Positions 1 to 10,245 are shown, numbered from the stretch's first letter. The stretch is 64,000 nt of DNA from Micropruina sp. (GCA_016711105.1 JADJTO010000003.1:368533-432532), one strand, 5' to 3'. The notes: generated by a model from the letters alone, not told the origin. Translations and numbers: made by a program.

Positions 1-2
1 CC

Positions 3-533
3 TCCATCATCCAGGTGGTCGGTGCGGGCTCCGGCCGGAGCTTCGAGGTTGACGCTGCCCGCTACGGCAAGGTGATCTTCATGGCCGACGCCGACTCCGA
101 CGGGGCGCACATCCGCTGTCTGCTGGCCACGCTGTTCTTCAAGTACATGCGTCCTCTCGTCGAAGCCGGACGGGTGTTCACCGCGGTCCCGCCGCTGCAT
201 CGATTCGAGATGATCAACCCGCGGCGCGGCAACCCCAAGTACGTCTACACCTACTCCGAAGCCGAGTACCGCCGGAAGATGGCCGAACTGACGGAGAAGA
301 ACCATGCCTGCAAGGAACCGCAGCGATACAAAGGCCTGGGCGAAATGGACGCCGATCAGTTGGCCGAGACCACGATGAGCCCCGAACACCGAACCTTGCG
401 CCGGATCACCGTCGATGAGATCGCCGACGCCGAAGCCACGTTCGAGAAGCTGATGGGCAATGACGTGGCTCCTCGTAAGGAGTTCATCGTTTCCGGTGCC
501 TACCAGTTGGACGCCGAGCGGATCGACGTCTGA
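3..533 (+). CDS. parE: DNA topoisomerase IV subunit B, C-terminal part (5' end outside window)
   Basis: This is the C-terminal part of the ATPase subunit of type IIA topoisomerase, which with ParC decatenates chromosomes. The open frame enters from the left edge, so about the first two thirds (GHKL ATPase, transducer) are missing. Visible are the TOPRIM metal motif DADSDGAHI near window codon 28 and the conserved RYKGLGEMDADQL segment followed by the usual ending around APRKEFI. GyrB normally has DADVDGQHI at the TOPRIM site, and the parC gene lies close by, so ParE is preferred over GyrB. No frame break is seen. It converges with the carbonic anhydrase gene, leaving only 19 bp between the stops. 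Confidence 0.9.
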   Translation, partial: SIIQVVGAGSGRSFEVDAARYGKVIFMADADSDGAHIRCLLATLFFKYMRPLVEAGRVFTAVPPLHRFEMINPRRGNPKYVYTYSEAEYRRKMAELTEKNHACKEPQRYKGLGEMDADQLAETTMSPEHRTLRRITVDEIADAEATFEKLMGNDVAPRKEFIVSGAYQLDAERIDV

Positions 534-552
534 GCCGCCGGACGGCTCGCGC

Positions 553-1044
553 TCAGAGCAGTTGGCGGAGGCGTCCGGTTTCCACGTCGTAGAGGAAACC
601 GCCCACCTCGGCGCGACCGGCGATCATCGGGTGAGTCCTGAGCAGGGCGACGTCATCGGCAAGCCTGGCCTGCTGATCGGGGTCGGCCCCGATCACCATG
701 CCGCCGGCGTCCAGGCCAGAGGCGGCACTCAGCGCTGAGCGGACGAAGTCGTCGTCACCCTTGGCCATCATGCAGAGGGTGTGCGGGACGACCAGGATCC
801 GGTCGACCTGCAGGAGTTGCACGGCCACCACACAGCCGGTCAGCGCCGAAGAGGTGACGCGGCCGCCCGGGGTGCGCATGATCTTGGCGTCACCGACCCT
901 CAAGCCGATCATTTCCAGCGGTTCCAGGCGAGAATCCATGCAGGTGACCATCGCCACCCCGGCATGAGCGATGCCGTCGAAGGTGTGATCGTGCTGGTCG
1001 CTGTAGACGGCATTGGCCGCCAGAAGATCATCGAAGCCGCGCAT
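553..1044 (-). CDS. beta-class carbonic anhydrase
   Basis: This is a 163-residue beta-carbonic anhydrase, which interconverts CO2 and bicarbonate in the cytoplasm. The zinc ligands are visible as Cys35 in the CMDSR motif and as His88 and Cys91 in HTLC. Asp37 and Arg39 form the catalytic dyad of the family. The short length and the RTPGG segment resemble the small mycobacterial type (Rv1284-like) rather than plant-type enzymes. It is a single gene between parE and parC, with no frame break, and no sign of an operon with either neighbour. Confidence 0.9.
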   Translation of the reverse strand: MRGFDDLLAANAVYSDQHDHTFDGIAHAGVAMVTCMDSRLEPLEMIGLRVGDAKIMRTPGGRVTSSALTGCVVAVQLLQVDRILVVPHTLCMMAKGDDDFVRSALSAASGLDAGGMVIGADPDQQARLADDVALLRTHPMIAGRAEVGGFLYDVETGRLRQLL

Positions 1045-1114
1045 GACGGACAGCGTAGGGGCAGCAGACTCCCGGTCCGCAGGGACCGTCCAGATTCGGG
1101 CGGCCCCTTGCGGG

Positions 1115-3579
1115 TTAGGCCAAGGGGTGCTGGCGGGAGCCGATTCCCGCGATCGGTTGCCCGGCCGGGATGCCTGAGCCGTCGCGGCGAGGATCGAGCA
1201 CGGGCAGGTCGATCGGGGCCCCGCTGGCGGCAGCGGCGATCGCTGGGGCGGCTCCCACCCACGCGCTGGTCAACACGTCCTCCCCGCGCAGGAACCGATG
1301 ACAACGGACGCCGCCCGTCCCGCGACCCTTGCCCGGGTATTCCTCAAACGGGGTCACCTTGACCGTCCCGGTGTCGGTCCCGGGCAGCGCCTCCGAGGAC
1401 CCGCCAACCGACACCACGACGGCGCCGCTGCGGCGGGTGACGCCGAAGAAGACCACCCGCGCATCCCGGCTCAGCTTGATCCCGGCCATCCCGCCGCCGG
1501 CCCTACCCTGGGGCCGGACGCCTGCGGCGGGGAAGTGCAGCAACTGGGAATCGCTGGCGATGAAGACGAGGTCGACGTCGTCGTCAGGCAACTCGACCGC
1601 GCCGACCACGACGTCGCCGTCCTCGAGACGAATGATCTCCCAGGCGTCCTTGCTCAGAATCTCCGGATTGACCCGCTTCACCACGCCGCGTCGGGTTCCC
1701 AAGGCCCAGCCGTGGGTGCCCTCGTCCAGCGTGGTCAAAGCGAGAATGCGTTCATCGCCTAGGAGTTGGAGCAGTTCGGTGGCTGGTGCCGCACCCTGGA
1801 GGTTGGGCGCCGACGCCGTCCCCGGAACGGCCGGCAACTCGATCGCGTGGGCACGGACCAACCGGCCCTGCGAGGTGATCACCCCGAAGTCGGCCCGAGC
1901 CGTCGTCCGGATCGCGGACACGATGACGTCATGCTGAACCCGCGATCCGCCTGCCGGCAGCGGCTCTGCACCGTCGGTGCGCGCCAGCAGTCCGGCGGAG
2001 GACAACAACACCCAGCACGGGTCGTCCCCGATCTCCAGGGGCGTTGTCACAGCGGAGACCGCCGTCCCCCCGGAGGCCAGGAGCACTGTCCGCCGGGGGG
2101 TGCCGTGGGTGCGGGCCACGTCGTCGAGTTCGGCTATGACCACCTGGCGCAGACGGACGGGGTCGTCGATGATGCCCTGCAGATCGGCGATGGTGGCGGT
2201 CAGGTCGTTGCGCTCCGCTTCCAGGTCGATCCGGCTGAACTTGGTCAGGCGCCGCAACTGCATGTCCAGGATGTAGTTGGCCTGGATCTCGGTCAGGTCG
2301 AAGGCCTCGATCAGGGGTTGTCCGCGCAGCAGCGGCGTCATCGCTGCCGCGAATGATCGCGATCACGTCGTCGATGTCGACGATCGCCAGCAGGAGGCCC
2401 TCCACCAGGTGCAGCCGGTCGGCGGCTTTGCCGAGCTTGAACTTGGTCCGGCGCAGGATCACGTCAAGGCGGTGCTCCAAGAAGACTGACAGCATCTCCT
2501 TGAGTGACAGGGTGCGGGGTTGCCCTTCGACCAGGGCCACAGCATTGATCGAGAAGGAGTCTTCGAGCTTGGTCATCCGGTAGAGCTGCTCCAGAAGCGC
2601 CTCGGGGTTGAACCCGTTCTTGATCTCAATCACGAGACGGGTGCCGTTGAGAAGGTCGGTGAGGTCCTTCACGTCAGCGATCCCGGTCAGCTTCTTGCTC
2701 TGCACCAGGGTCTTGATCTGCTCCATGATCCGCTCCGGGCCGACCAAGTAGGGCAGTTCGGTGACCACGATGCCCTTGCGGCGCGGGTGCACCTGCTCGA
2801 TCCGGGCGGTGGCTCGGATCTTGAACGAACCGCGCCCGGTGAGGTACGCGTCGCGGATTCCTCCAGCCCGACGATCTTGCCCCCGTCGGCAGGTCGGGCC
2901 CGGGGATGAACCGCATCAGGGCGTCGATGTCGGCGTCCGGGTGGGCGGAGAGGTGCTTCAAGGCCTGAATGGTCTCCACCAGATTGTGCGGAGGGATGTT
3001 GGTCGCCATGCCCACCGCGATCCCGGTGCTGCCATTGACCAGCAAGTTGGGCAGCGCGGCCGGCAGTACCACCGGCTCGGTTTCCTTGCCGTCATAGTTG
3101 GGCCGGAAGTCGACCGTGTCCTCATCCAGGCCGGCCGTCATCGCCCGAGCAGCGGACGCCATCCGGCACTCGGTGTAGCGCATCGCGGCCGGGCCGGCAT
3201 CCAGCGAGCCGAAGTTGCCGTGCCCGTCGATCATGGGTAGCCGTTGTGACCAGGACTGGGCCATCCGGACCAGGGCGTCGTAAATGGCGCCGTCCCCGTG
3301 GGGATGCAACAGGCCCATCACCTGTCCGACCACCCGGGCGCACTTCACATGGCTCTTGTCGGGGCGGATGCCCATCTCGTCCATCCCGAAGAGAATCCGG
3401 CGTTGCACTGGTTTCAGCCCGTCGCGAGCATCGGGCAAGGCCCGGCTGTAGATCACGGAATAGGCGTACTCGAGGAAGCTGGTCTCCATTTCGGCGGACA
3501 CGTCGACGTCGACGATCCGCTCGCTGGTCTCGTCATCGACCGGGGGCCGGACTGGCATGCGGCGCTCAAGCTCCTTCAT
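1115..3579 (-). CDS. parC: DNA topoisomerase IV subunit A (three single-base frame breaks)
   Basis: This is the DNA-cleaving subunit of topoisomerase IV, partner of ParE. The catalytic tyrosine is Tyr135 in AAMRYTECRM, after the winged-helix motif RRILFGMDEMG. The C-terminal beta-pinwheel domain reads to the stop at 1115. The reading frame changes near 2890 and 2850 (a missing G in a G run, then a missing A in GAGGAA) and near 2345 (one extra C in a C run). Repairing these gives a continuous protein of about 820 residues through KIVGLEEIRDAYLTGRG and ARTTLIEAFDLTEIQ. The essential function and the homopolymer position of the breaks argue for read errors rather than a pseudogene. The start could be Met1 or Met8. 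Confidence 0.88.
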
Positions 3580-3657
3580 CTCAGGGACCCGTCGATTCTG
3601 CCTTGGTGTGGGCGCGCCGACACGGATCGGGTGCGGTGTGTCTGGTGGTTTCGAGCC

Positions 3658-4698
3658 TCAGGCCTGGTCGGAGAGTAGGGGGCGGAGCTGGTCGGCCAGG
3701 CCGCGCCCATCAGGCGCCTCGATCAGAGGGGCCTCGAAGGCGGGTTCCTCGGGCGATTCGACCATCGCCGTCGGGGTGCCGTGGGCGAGCACCTGCTCGG
3801 CCGGACTGAGTTGGCGGATGGCGATCACCCGCACGTGCTCTGGTTCGGCTGCCGCGAACTCGGCATAGATCTCGGGATCATGCTGGCCATCATCGCCGAT
3901 CAGCACCCAAGAAATCCCCGGAAACTCCTCGGTCAGCTGTCGCAGCGCGCCGCGCTTGTGCTCCCTGCCGGAGCGAAACCAGCCGGTGTTGGTCGGCCCC
4001 CAATCGGTGAGCAGGAGGGCGCCCAGCGGGTAGCGGTGCCGCCGCAAGAACCGATTCAGGAAGTCGTGGGTGTTCCAAGCGCCGGTGGAGAGGTACAGCA
4101 GCGGCGCGCCCGGATGGGCGTCGAGCAACTCCTGATAGAGGCGGGCCATGCCCGGCACCGCCGTGCGATTGGACTCATCCTTGATGAAGGTGTTCCACGC
4201 GGCGATCATCGGACGGGGCAGCCAGGTGGTCAAGACGGTGTCGTCCACGTCCGAGATCACCCCAAAGCCGACCTCTTCACTGACGATCTGGATCGGTGCT
4301 TCCCAGACCTCGGAGGTGGCCGTCCGGAGTTGAGCGATCTGCCAGCCAGGAGCGAGCCCGTGATCGGCAACGCGCTGGTCGATGTAGCCCCCACGGTCGG
4401 TGGTCATGGTCACCGACTGCGCGCCGACGGTGATGGTCACCTCAGCCCGCACGCAGGCGGCCGTGAAGAAGTTCCGCCAACCGCGGCGTTTCACGAACGT
4501 TTCGGTGGCTCGGCCAAGTTGAGTCTGAGCGCGACGCGGGCCCAGCACGACCCGGCCCAGCACCCGAGCCTGCTCGCCGCTGCCGTAGCCGGTGTAGCAG
4601 ATCACCCGTTCCTGCCAGCCGAGTGCCCGGAAGAGCGCTTCGGCGCCTCGGTCGATGGCTTCATCGATCCGGGCGGCAATGAATGGGCGGGTGCTCAC
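3658..4698 (-). CDS. App1-family (DUF2183) phosphatase
   Basis: This protein of about 346 residues has the App1 catalytic domain (DUF2183), a HAD-like phosphatase named after yeast phosphatidate phosphatase App1. The signature SDVDDTVL lies near residue 150, followed by STGAWN and LIGDDGQHD, which are the other HAD motifs. Its substrate in bacteria is not established; a phospholipid phosphatase role is inferred from the family. I prefer the GTG start at 4698 because the conserved sequence RPFIAARIDEAI follows at once. An in-frame ATG at 4740 would add 14 unconserved residues. It is divergent from the DUF5998 gene with about 100 bp between them. Confidence 0.82.
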   Translation of the reverse strand: MSTRPFIAARIDEAIDRGAEALFRALGWQERVICYTGYGSGEQARVLGRVVLGPRRAQTQLGRATETFVKRRGWRNFFTAACVRAEVTITVGAQSVTMTTDRGGYIDQRVADHGLAPGWQIAQLRTATSEVWEAPIQIVSEEVGFGVISDVDDTVLTTWLPRPMIAAWNTFIKDESNRTAVPGMARLYQELLDAHPGAPLLYLSTGAWNTHDFLNRFLRRHRYPLGALLLTDWGPTNTGWFRSGREHKRGALRQLTEEFPGISWVLIGDDGQHDPEIYAEFAAAEPEHVRVIAIRQLSPAEQVLAHGTPTAMVESPEEPAFEAPLIEAPDGRGLADQLRPLLSDQA

Positions 4699-4798
4699 AC
4701 GCACACCGTAACCAACCTCGCCGAGTGCTGCGAGCCGCACCCCTGGCCGGCTCGGCTCCGGTTGGGTGGGTTGTGCGCAACCGTGCCAAGATTGTCGA

Positions 4799-5377
4799 AT
4801 GAGTCCGTCCTTGTCGCGGGTCCTGCCCGGCGACCTTCGTGCCGCGATCGACGCCTGCGGGTACTTCCCTTATCTGATCGCCGACGCGGTCGCGTTGGCA
4901 ACCGCGGGGGAGCCGGTGCTGGATCATGTCGTGCATCACGAGGCGACGTTCAATCATGAAGAAATCCAGCGGCACCTCTCCGTGCTGGTGATCACCCCGA
5001 CCCGGCTGATCGTGGGCCATACCGATGAGGGAGCCGAGCCGCATCAGGCGATGACCACGACCGAGTCGGTCGCCCTGGGCCGGATTCATTCGGTTGCGTT
5101 GACCCAGGTGGTCACCCATCCGGAGCGCCATGGCACTCGTCGTTCCGCCGTCGTGGAAACGTGGCTGACCGTCGGCTGGGGAGCAATGCGTCGACTGGAG
5201 TTGGAGTCAGCCCACTGCGGTGACCCGACCTGTGAGGCCGACCACGGCATGTCGGGGTCGCTGGTGGGTGACGATCTGACGGTCCGGATCAGTGCCACAG
5301 CTGACGGCCAGGCCAAGGTTGCTCGCCTGGTGGCCTTCGGTACTGCACTGCAGTTGGCGGCGGGCGGTCCCCGGTGA
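4799..5377 (+). CDS. DUF5998 family protein
   Basis: This is a soluble protein of about 192 residues of the actinobacterial DUF5998 family, whose function is unknown to me. There is no signal peptide or membrane segment. It has a Cys pair in HCGDPTCEADHG near residue 145, which could bind metal, but this is inference. The start at ATG 4799 is chosen over 4766 because MSPSLSRVLPGDLR begins the conserved part. Its stop overlaps the GTG start of the phosphodiesterase gene by 4 bp (GTGA), so the two are translationally coupled and probably function together. Confidence 0.75.
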   Translation: MSPSLSRVLPGDLRAAIDACGYFPYLIADAVALATAGEPVLDHVVHHEATFNHEEIQRHLSVLVITPTRLIVGHTDEGAEPHQAMTTTESVALGRIHSVALTQVVTHPERHGTRRSAVVETWLTVGWGAMRRLELESAHCGDPTCEADHGMSGSLVGDDLTVRISATADGQAKVARLVAFGTALQLAAGGPR

Positions 5378-6486
5378 GTGGTTGGGTCCTGCCCGACTAC
5401 GGGAGATCCACCCTTGCCGACGTTCTTCCCTCACTCGGAACAATGGCGGGGCTGTCAGGGGAGAACCGGTTGGGTCTGCCCACGGCGCACCGCTACGTGG
5501 TCTTCCTGGTCGACGGCTTGGGGTGGGAACTGCTTCGAGAAGCGGCCGACCACGCCCCCTACCTGAGCCAGTTGGCGGAACGGGGGCGGGCCATCACCTC
5601 GGGAGTCCCCAGCACTACCTCCACCTCCATCACCTGCCTGGGGACCGGGTTGGCCCCAGGGCAGCATGGGATCGCGGGCTACACCTTCCGCTTTGACCAG
5701 CACTTGCTCAACGCGTTGACCTGGGAGGAAGGCCTCAGCGGGCTCGACGTCCAACCGCAACTGACCTACTTTGAGCGGCTGGTCAAGGCGGGCGTCCGCG
5801 CCTCCTCGGTCACCCCGGCCCGCTTCCGGCGCAGTGGACTGACCATGTCGGCGTTGCGCGGACCGGACTTCCTCGACGTGCAGGACGAGTCGGACTCAGA
5901 TCGCAGGATCGCGCTGACCGTCCAGGGCGCCACCTCCGCCGAGCGAACGGCTGTCTACCTCTATGAGCGCAAGCTCGACCACACCGGGCACGCGCACGGG
6001 TGTGCCTCCCGCCAGTGGCACACCGAACTCAGCAACATCGACGCCTTCACCGCGCGGCTCCGCGACGCCCTGCCCGACGATGTGCGGCTGCTGATCACGG
6101 GCGACCACGGCATGGTCGACATCGATCCAACGGCCCAGATCTTGATCGAGGACGAACCCGGCCTGAACTCCGGGATTGCGCTGATCGGCGGGGAGCCTCG
6201 GCTGCGCCAGCTCTACGTCCAGCGCGGCCAGACCGGCGCGGTTGCCGCTCGGTGGCGGGACCGCTTGGGCGATGACGCCTGGGTGACCACCCGGGAGGAG
6301 GCCACCGAGGCCGGCTGGTTCGGCCCGATGAGCCCGCGCTTGGCCGACCGCTTCGGGGACGTCCTTGTCGCCTGTCGTGGCCCGATCGCGCTGATGTCCC
6401 GGACCCAGCCCAACGAACTCAATCTCATCGGGATGCATGGCTCGCTCACCCCCGCAGAGATGAACGTCCCTCTGCTCGTAGGTTGA
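5374..6486 (+). CDS. alkaline-phosphatase-superfamily nucleotide pyrophosphatase/phosphodiesterase
   Basis: This 370-residue protein belongs to the alkaline phosphatase superfamily, close to type I nucleotide phosphodiesterases/pyrophosphatases. The first metal-binding Asp is in VVFLVDGLGW near residue 47. The likely Thr nucleophile is in the PSTTSTS segment near residue 81. Later metal ligands are in KLDHTGHAHG and in TGDHGMVDID. No signal peptide or membrane segment is seen, so it is probably cytoplasmic. The physiological substrate is not known. It overlaps the DUF5998 gene by 4 bp at its start and is followed after 1 bp by tdk. Confidence 0.85.
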   Translation: MSGWVLPDYGRSTLADVLPSLGTMAGLSGENRLGLPTAHRYVVFLVDGLGWELLREAADHAPYLSQLAERGRAITSGVPSTTSTSITCLGTGLAPGQHGIAGYTFRFDQHLLNALTWEEGLSGLDVQPQLTYFERLVKAGVRASSVTPARFRRSGLTMSALRGPDFLDVQDESDSDRRIALTVQGATSAERTAVYLYERKLDHTGHAHGCASRQWHTELSNIDAFTARLRDALPDDVRLLITGDHGMVDIDPTAQILIEDEPGLNSGIALIGGEPRLRQLYVQRGQTGAVAARWRDRLGDDAWVTTREEATEAGWFGPMSPRLADRFGDVLVACRGPIALMSRTQPNELNLIGMHGSLTPAEMNVPLLVG

Positions 6487-6487
6487 G

Positions 6488-7131
6488 ATGGCAGAACTGA
6501 TCTACTTCGCCGGGCCGATGAACTGTGGCAAGTCCACATTGGCGCTCCAGGTCGACTACACCGAGTCAACCGCGGGACGGTTCGGACGTCGCTTCACCAG
6601 TCATGACCGCGCCGGTGAGGCGACCATTTCGTCGCGGATCGGGCTGGTCGAGTCCGCGATCGAGGTCGCTGAACCCTTCGACTTCTGGGCCTATGTGTCG
6701 CCGAGCTGACCGGGGGTAGGCGGATCGACTACCTGGTCTGCGATGAGGCGCAGTTCTACGCCTCCGAGCACATCGACCAACTGGCCCGCCTCGTCGATGA
6801 GTTGCAGATCGATGTGTACTGCTTCGGCATCCTGACCGATTTCCGGACTGAACTGTTCCCAGCCTCCAAGCGGCTGGTCGAACTCTCCGACCGAATCGAG
6901 ACGCTGCAGGTGCGGCCTCGCTGCTGGTGCGGTGAACGAGCCACGCACAACGCCCGCACGCTGAACGGGGTGATGGTGGTGACCGGCACCCAAGTGGTCG
7001 TCGGAGACACCCAGGAGAGTGCGGCGGCAGTCGCCTACCAAACCCTCTGCCGACGTCACCATCGGAGGAAGATGACGGCTCAGATCGCCGAGGTCACCCT
7101 GAACCCCGAACCGTTGCCCTTCGGCGAGTAG
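6488..7131 (+). CDS. tdk: thymidine kinase, type II (one frame break)
   Basis: Thymidine kinase phosphorylates thymidine to dTMP in the salvage pathway. The P-loop GPMNCGKST is at residues 9-17. The VCDEAQFY motif (Walker B region) follows the break. A structural zinc site is visible as CWCGE and later CRRHH. The frame changes near 6697, where one base is missing after GCCTATGTG; repair gives AYVVAELTGGRRIDY and a protein of about 214 residues. It starts 1 bp after the phosphodiesterase stop and converges with sepH with a single base between the stops. Confidence 0.87.
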
Positions 7132-7132
7132 G

Positions 7133-8336
7133 TCAGTTCTCTTTCGGGGTGGGAGAACCGAACATGATCTCGTCCCAACTGGGCACCTGCGCCCGCTTGC
7201 GCTTGATCGGGCGGGTTGGTTCGGGCAGGCCGTCGTCCATCTCCTCCACCAGACTCGGCTGCTCCGGCTCGACCGGCTCAGCCACTTCCGGAGGTTCTAC
7301 GGGGGTGGCCGCGTGCCGCAGAGGCGCCGGAGTGGCGGCCGGACGGCTCGGGAGCGGGGAGGGCCTGGGTGGGCCGAGGGCGCGCCGGAGCGGGCGTGGC
7401 CGGCGGATCTCCGGCCGGTTCGTGTTCGCTGTCGAGATCCTCGTCCAGAACTGGTATGGCCTGGCTGCCGGGGGCGGGCGGCCGGATCAGTCCGGCATAG
7501 ATCTGCACAGAATCCTCATCGAAGCTGGCCAGCATGTCGTACAGGACGTCCATGCTGGTCCGGACGTCCGGGACCAACTCGTAGACACCGTCGACTTCTT
7601 CGAGTTCGACCGGGGTGTAGGCGTCCTCGATGTCGATACCGTTGTCGGCCGGCTCGTCAGCCGAGGGTTGAATGGCCCGTACCAGCGCCAGTTCGTCGTT
7701 GAGGTCGATGGTCGGCTCGGCATCGGGATCCTCGCCACGGCGCCGCCGATCAGCGGAGGTTCCCTGCACCGTTCCCAGCAACCAGCGGGCGTCGTCGTTG
7801 GTGGGCAGCGAGAAACGACCCGTCTGGTCGTAGGTGAAGATCGCTTCCCGAGCCGCTGAGTCGGTGACAAAGCTGAGCTTCACCAGCCAGCGGCGATCCT
7901 CCATCCGCCAGGCATCCCAGGTGACAGTGTCGATGTCGACACCGTGCCCCAACAGGCGCTCACTAACGACCGCGCGCAGGCTGCGGTGTGCCACCGTCTC
8001 GCCGGGCCGACGAACCGGCTGGGTCTGAGCGAGATTGGCGATGTGTTCGCGCTCGGCAATGACCGGTGCCGCGTACGGCTCGATCCGTTCCACCGGGATG
8101 CCCGCTGCCGTGGCCACCTGCTCGATGGTCTCACCGGCTCGGATCCGCGCCTGGATCTCACGGGGCCTGAGTTCACTGTCCATATCGATCTCCAGCTGTC
8201 CAAGTCGGGGACGGTCGTTCCGCAGTGCGGCCCGGAGGCGTGCATCGGCCGCGACGGCAAACTCGACCCCATCGTCGGTGACGATGAGCAGATTCTTGCC
8301 ATCGGCGCTCAGCCCTAGGGGTCGCGCGGTGCGCAT
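7133..8336 (-). CDS. sepH: septation protein SepH (DUF3071), frame break near C-terminus
   Basis: SepH is an actinobacterial cell-division protein that contacts FtsZ and promotes Z-ring assembly (known for Streptomyces and mycobacteria). The N-terminal DUF3071 domain covers about the first 170 residues, including LRPREIQARIRAGET and the helix-turn-helix-like segment after it. An acidic, proline-rich linker follows. The open frame appears to end at 7278, but a frame change between about 7310 and 7400 restores a tail ending with PSWDEIMFG, the conserved C-terminal motif of the family, and a stop at 7133. The start is uncertain: ATG 8336 fits the family start, with ATG 8357 and GTG 8390 upstream. 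Confidence 0.85.
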
Positions 8337-8607
8337 CGGCTCGACCAGCTTCTCCATTCCGGCCTGTCGCGGTGGGCGGACTCCCTCCACGTCGTATGGC
8401 GTAACCTACCCGGTTCCACGCCCGTGCCGCGCACGACTGGCGAACCAGAGGTCAGGTATCTCAGCGGGCCGAATGGCGAGAACCGGACGTTCGGCGAGCC
8501 GCCGCTTGGCCAGATGTGGTATGTATGCCTGCGACAGTTGACGAACCAAGCCTCGATTGCGCACGTGGTCCGAGGGGCCCGGGGTTGTGAAAGTAGGAAA
8601 CAGGGAC

Positions 8608-8904
8608 ATGGCAACGGATTATGACGCACCTCGCAAGACTGACGAGGAGAGCGAAGACAGTATCGAGGAACTCAAGACCCGCCGGAACGACAAGAACTCC
8701 GGCAAGGTTGACGAGGACGAAGTAGAAGCCGCCGAGTCCTTCGAGCTACCTGGCGCGGACCTCTCGCACGAGGAACTGACGGTGCGGGTGCTCCCGCGTC
8801 AGGCCGACGAGTTCACCTGTGCGAACTGCTTCCTGGTGAAGCACCGCTCACAAATCGCCGAGGTCAAGAACAACCAGTTCTTCTGCGTCGACTGCGCCGG
8901 CTAG
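8608..8904 (+). CDS. DUF4193 family protein
   Basis: This small acidic protein of 98 residues belongs to DUF4193, found next to sepH and dut in many actinobacteria. It has two CxxC pairs in the last 30 residues (CANC and CVDC), which form a likely zinc ribbon. The function is unknown. ATG 8608 is chosen because MATDYDAPRK starts the conserved part. The 271 bp upstream, back to sepH, holds no gene that I can support. A strong hairpin follows the stop. Confidence 0.8.
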   Translation: MATDYDAPRKTDEESEDSIEELKTRRNDKNSGKVDEDEVEAAESFELPGADLSHEELTVRVLPRQADEFTCANCFLVKHRSQIAEVKNNQFFCVDCAG

Positions 8905-8914
8905 TCCCGGCTGT

Positions 8915-8937
8915 CCCGGGGCGCGTCTCGCCCCGGG
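8915..8937. terminator. bidirectional terminator-like hairpin
   Basis: A perfect 9-bp stem (CCCGGGGCG with CGCCCCGGG) and a 5-base loop lie between the convergent DUF4193 and DUF4235 genes. There is no T run, as is common in high-GC actinobacteria. Confidence 0.65.
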
Positions 8938-8956
8938 GCGGTCCCCAGAGCGGGCT

Positions 8957-9249
8957 TCAGATCGTGAAGGAGACTTTGCCTCTGCGAGGTGCCGGAGTGC
9001 CCATCGCGGCTTGCCACCGCTGCGCGGCGAAGCGGTTCACCAGCAACTGGGTCACGCCGATCCCGATCCCGCTCGCCAACGCCCAGCTGAGCGCCTCGGT
9101 CAGCGGGGTGTCCGGGTCGTTGGGTTCCGGGGCTCTTCGCCGGTGGCGAACTTCCAGGCCCCTTTGACGGCCTTTTGGGCCACGATCATGGTCAGCGCGC
9201 CGACCACTCCCGCGTAGAGGTTCCATACCAGCTTCTGCGACGGTCCCAT
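8957..9249 (-). CDS. DUF4235 membrane protein (one frame break)
   Basis: This is a small protein of about 98 residues of the DUF4235 family, with unknown function. It starts at ATG 9249 (MGPSQKLVWNLYAGVVG) with a hydrophobic first segment. A second hydrophobic segment (SWALASGIGIGVTQLL) follows, and the end is basic. The frame breaks near 9130, where a C appears to be missing from a C run in GAAGAGCCCC. Repair joins TGEEP to EPNDPDTPLTEAL. It is divergent from the DUF3093 gene, with which it shares a 41-bp promoter region. Confidence 0.78.
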
Positions 9250-9255
9250 GCTTGC

Positions 9256-9283
9256 AGTCTAAGCACTGGGGGGAGGCTACGTT
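9256..9283. promoter_or_regulatory. divergent leaderless promoters for DUF4235 and DUF3093
   Basis: On the minus strand a TAGACT -10 box (plus-strand 9256-9261) is 6 bp upstream of the DUF4235 ATG. On the plus strand TACGTT (9278-9283) is 7 bp upstream of the DUF3093 GTG. This spacing implies transcripts that begin at or next to the start codon. No convincing -35 box is seen for either. Confidence 0.5.
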
Positions 9284-9290
9284 AGACCCC

Positions 9291-9752
9291 GTGCATTACA
9301 CCGAGCGCCTCAGCGTCCCGGCGTCCCACTGGGGGATCGCCCTGTTCTTCGGGTTGACCTTCATCTCCGCGGTGGCGCTGTACGCCGGCACGACGTTCAC
9401 GCTGCTGGCCACAGGGCTGGCTACCGTCGCGATTGCCTGGTTCCTGATGTCGTACGGGCGGGTGGAGATCCGGGTGGATGAACGTGGACTACTGGTGGGT
9501 CGGTCGCTTCTGGAGTGGCCTTACGTGGGGGCCGTGGTCGTCCATGACGCCGCCGGCACCAAGCGTCGCCTGGGCATCGCAGCCAACCGTCAGGCCTTCT
9601 TGTCCGTCCGGGGCTATCTCGCCGGGTCGGTCGAGGTCGAAGTGATCGACCCGGCCGACCCGCACCCCTACTGGTTGATCTCCTCACGGCATCCGGCAGA
9701 CTTGGCGGCTGGTATCGCGGCCGCCCGGGCCAGTCAGGACGTGGCGCAATGA
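9291..9752 (+). CDS. DUF3093 family membrane protein
   Basis: This protein of 153 residues has two membrane segments near residues 15-55 and a soluble C-terminal domain. The family is typical of actinobacteria and is usually located beside dut. Its function is unknown. The GTG at 9291 is chosen because the family start (HYTERLSVP) follows directly and a -10 box lies 7 bp upstream. The upstream in-frame codons at 9252 are unlikely to be used. The stop overlaps the dut start (ATGA). Confidence 0.8.
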   Translation: MHYTERLSVPASHWGIALFFGLTFISAVALYAGTTFTLLATGLATVAIAWFLMSYGRVEIRVDERGLLVGRSLLEWPYVGAVVVHDAAGTKRRLGIAANRQAFLSVRGYLAGSVEVEVIDPADPHPYWLISSRHPADLAAGIAAARASQDVAQ

Positions 9753-10245
9753 GTTCCCCAGAGACCGTTCGAGTGTTGCTGCGGCGGCTTGACCCTGACC
9801 TGCCGGCCCCCGGCTACGCACACAGCGGGGACGCCGGGGCGGACGTGGCCATCGCCGTCGACTGTGAGCTGGGCCCGGGGAGCGTCGACTGGTGCCCACC
9901 GGAATCGCGATCGGGCTGCCCGAGGGCTGGGTTGCGTTGGTGCATCCACGCTCAGGCTTGGCGGCCCGGCACGGCCTGACCATCGTGAACGCGCCGGGCA
10001 CCATCGACGCCGGGTACCGTGGCGAGGTCCAGGTCTGCCTGCTCAACACTGACCGCAAGGAGTCGATCACGCTGCGTCGGGGCGATCTGATCGCCCAGTT
10101 GGTGTTCCAGCGGGTGGCTAGCGCACAATTCGTGGAGGTCTCAGGCCTTCCACCCAGTGAGCGGGACACCGCGGGACACGGTTCTACCGGTGGAATCAGT
10201 CAATGGGTTGGGGCAGAGCGGCACAAACTGGAGGAGACATCGTGA
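9749..10245 (+). CDS. dut: dUTP diphosphatase (one frame break)
   Basis: dUTPase hydrolyses dUTP to dUMP, which keeps uracil out of DNA and feeds dTMP synthesis. Trimeric dUTPase motifs are visible in order: GDAGADV (motif 1), HPRSGLAARHGL (motif 2), APGTIDAGYRGE (motif 3), RGDLIAQL (motif 4) and GSTG (motif 5). The frame changes near 9879, where one G appears to be missing from a G run; repair gives ELGPGERRLVPTGIAIGLP. Total length is about 165 residues. Both ends overlap neighbours by 4 bp (ATGA with DUF3093, GTGA with DUF3710), which suggests one transcript. Confidence 0.9.
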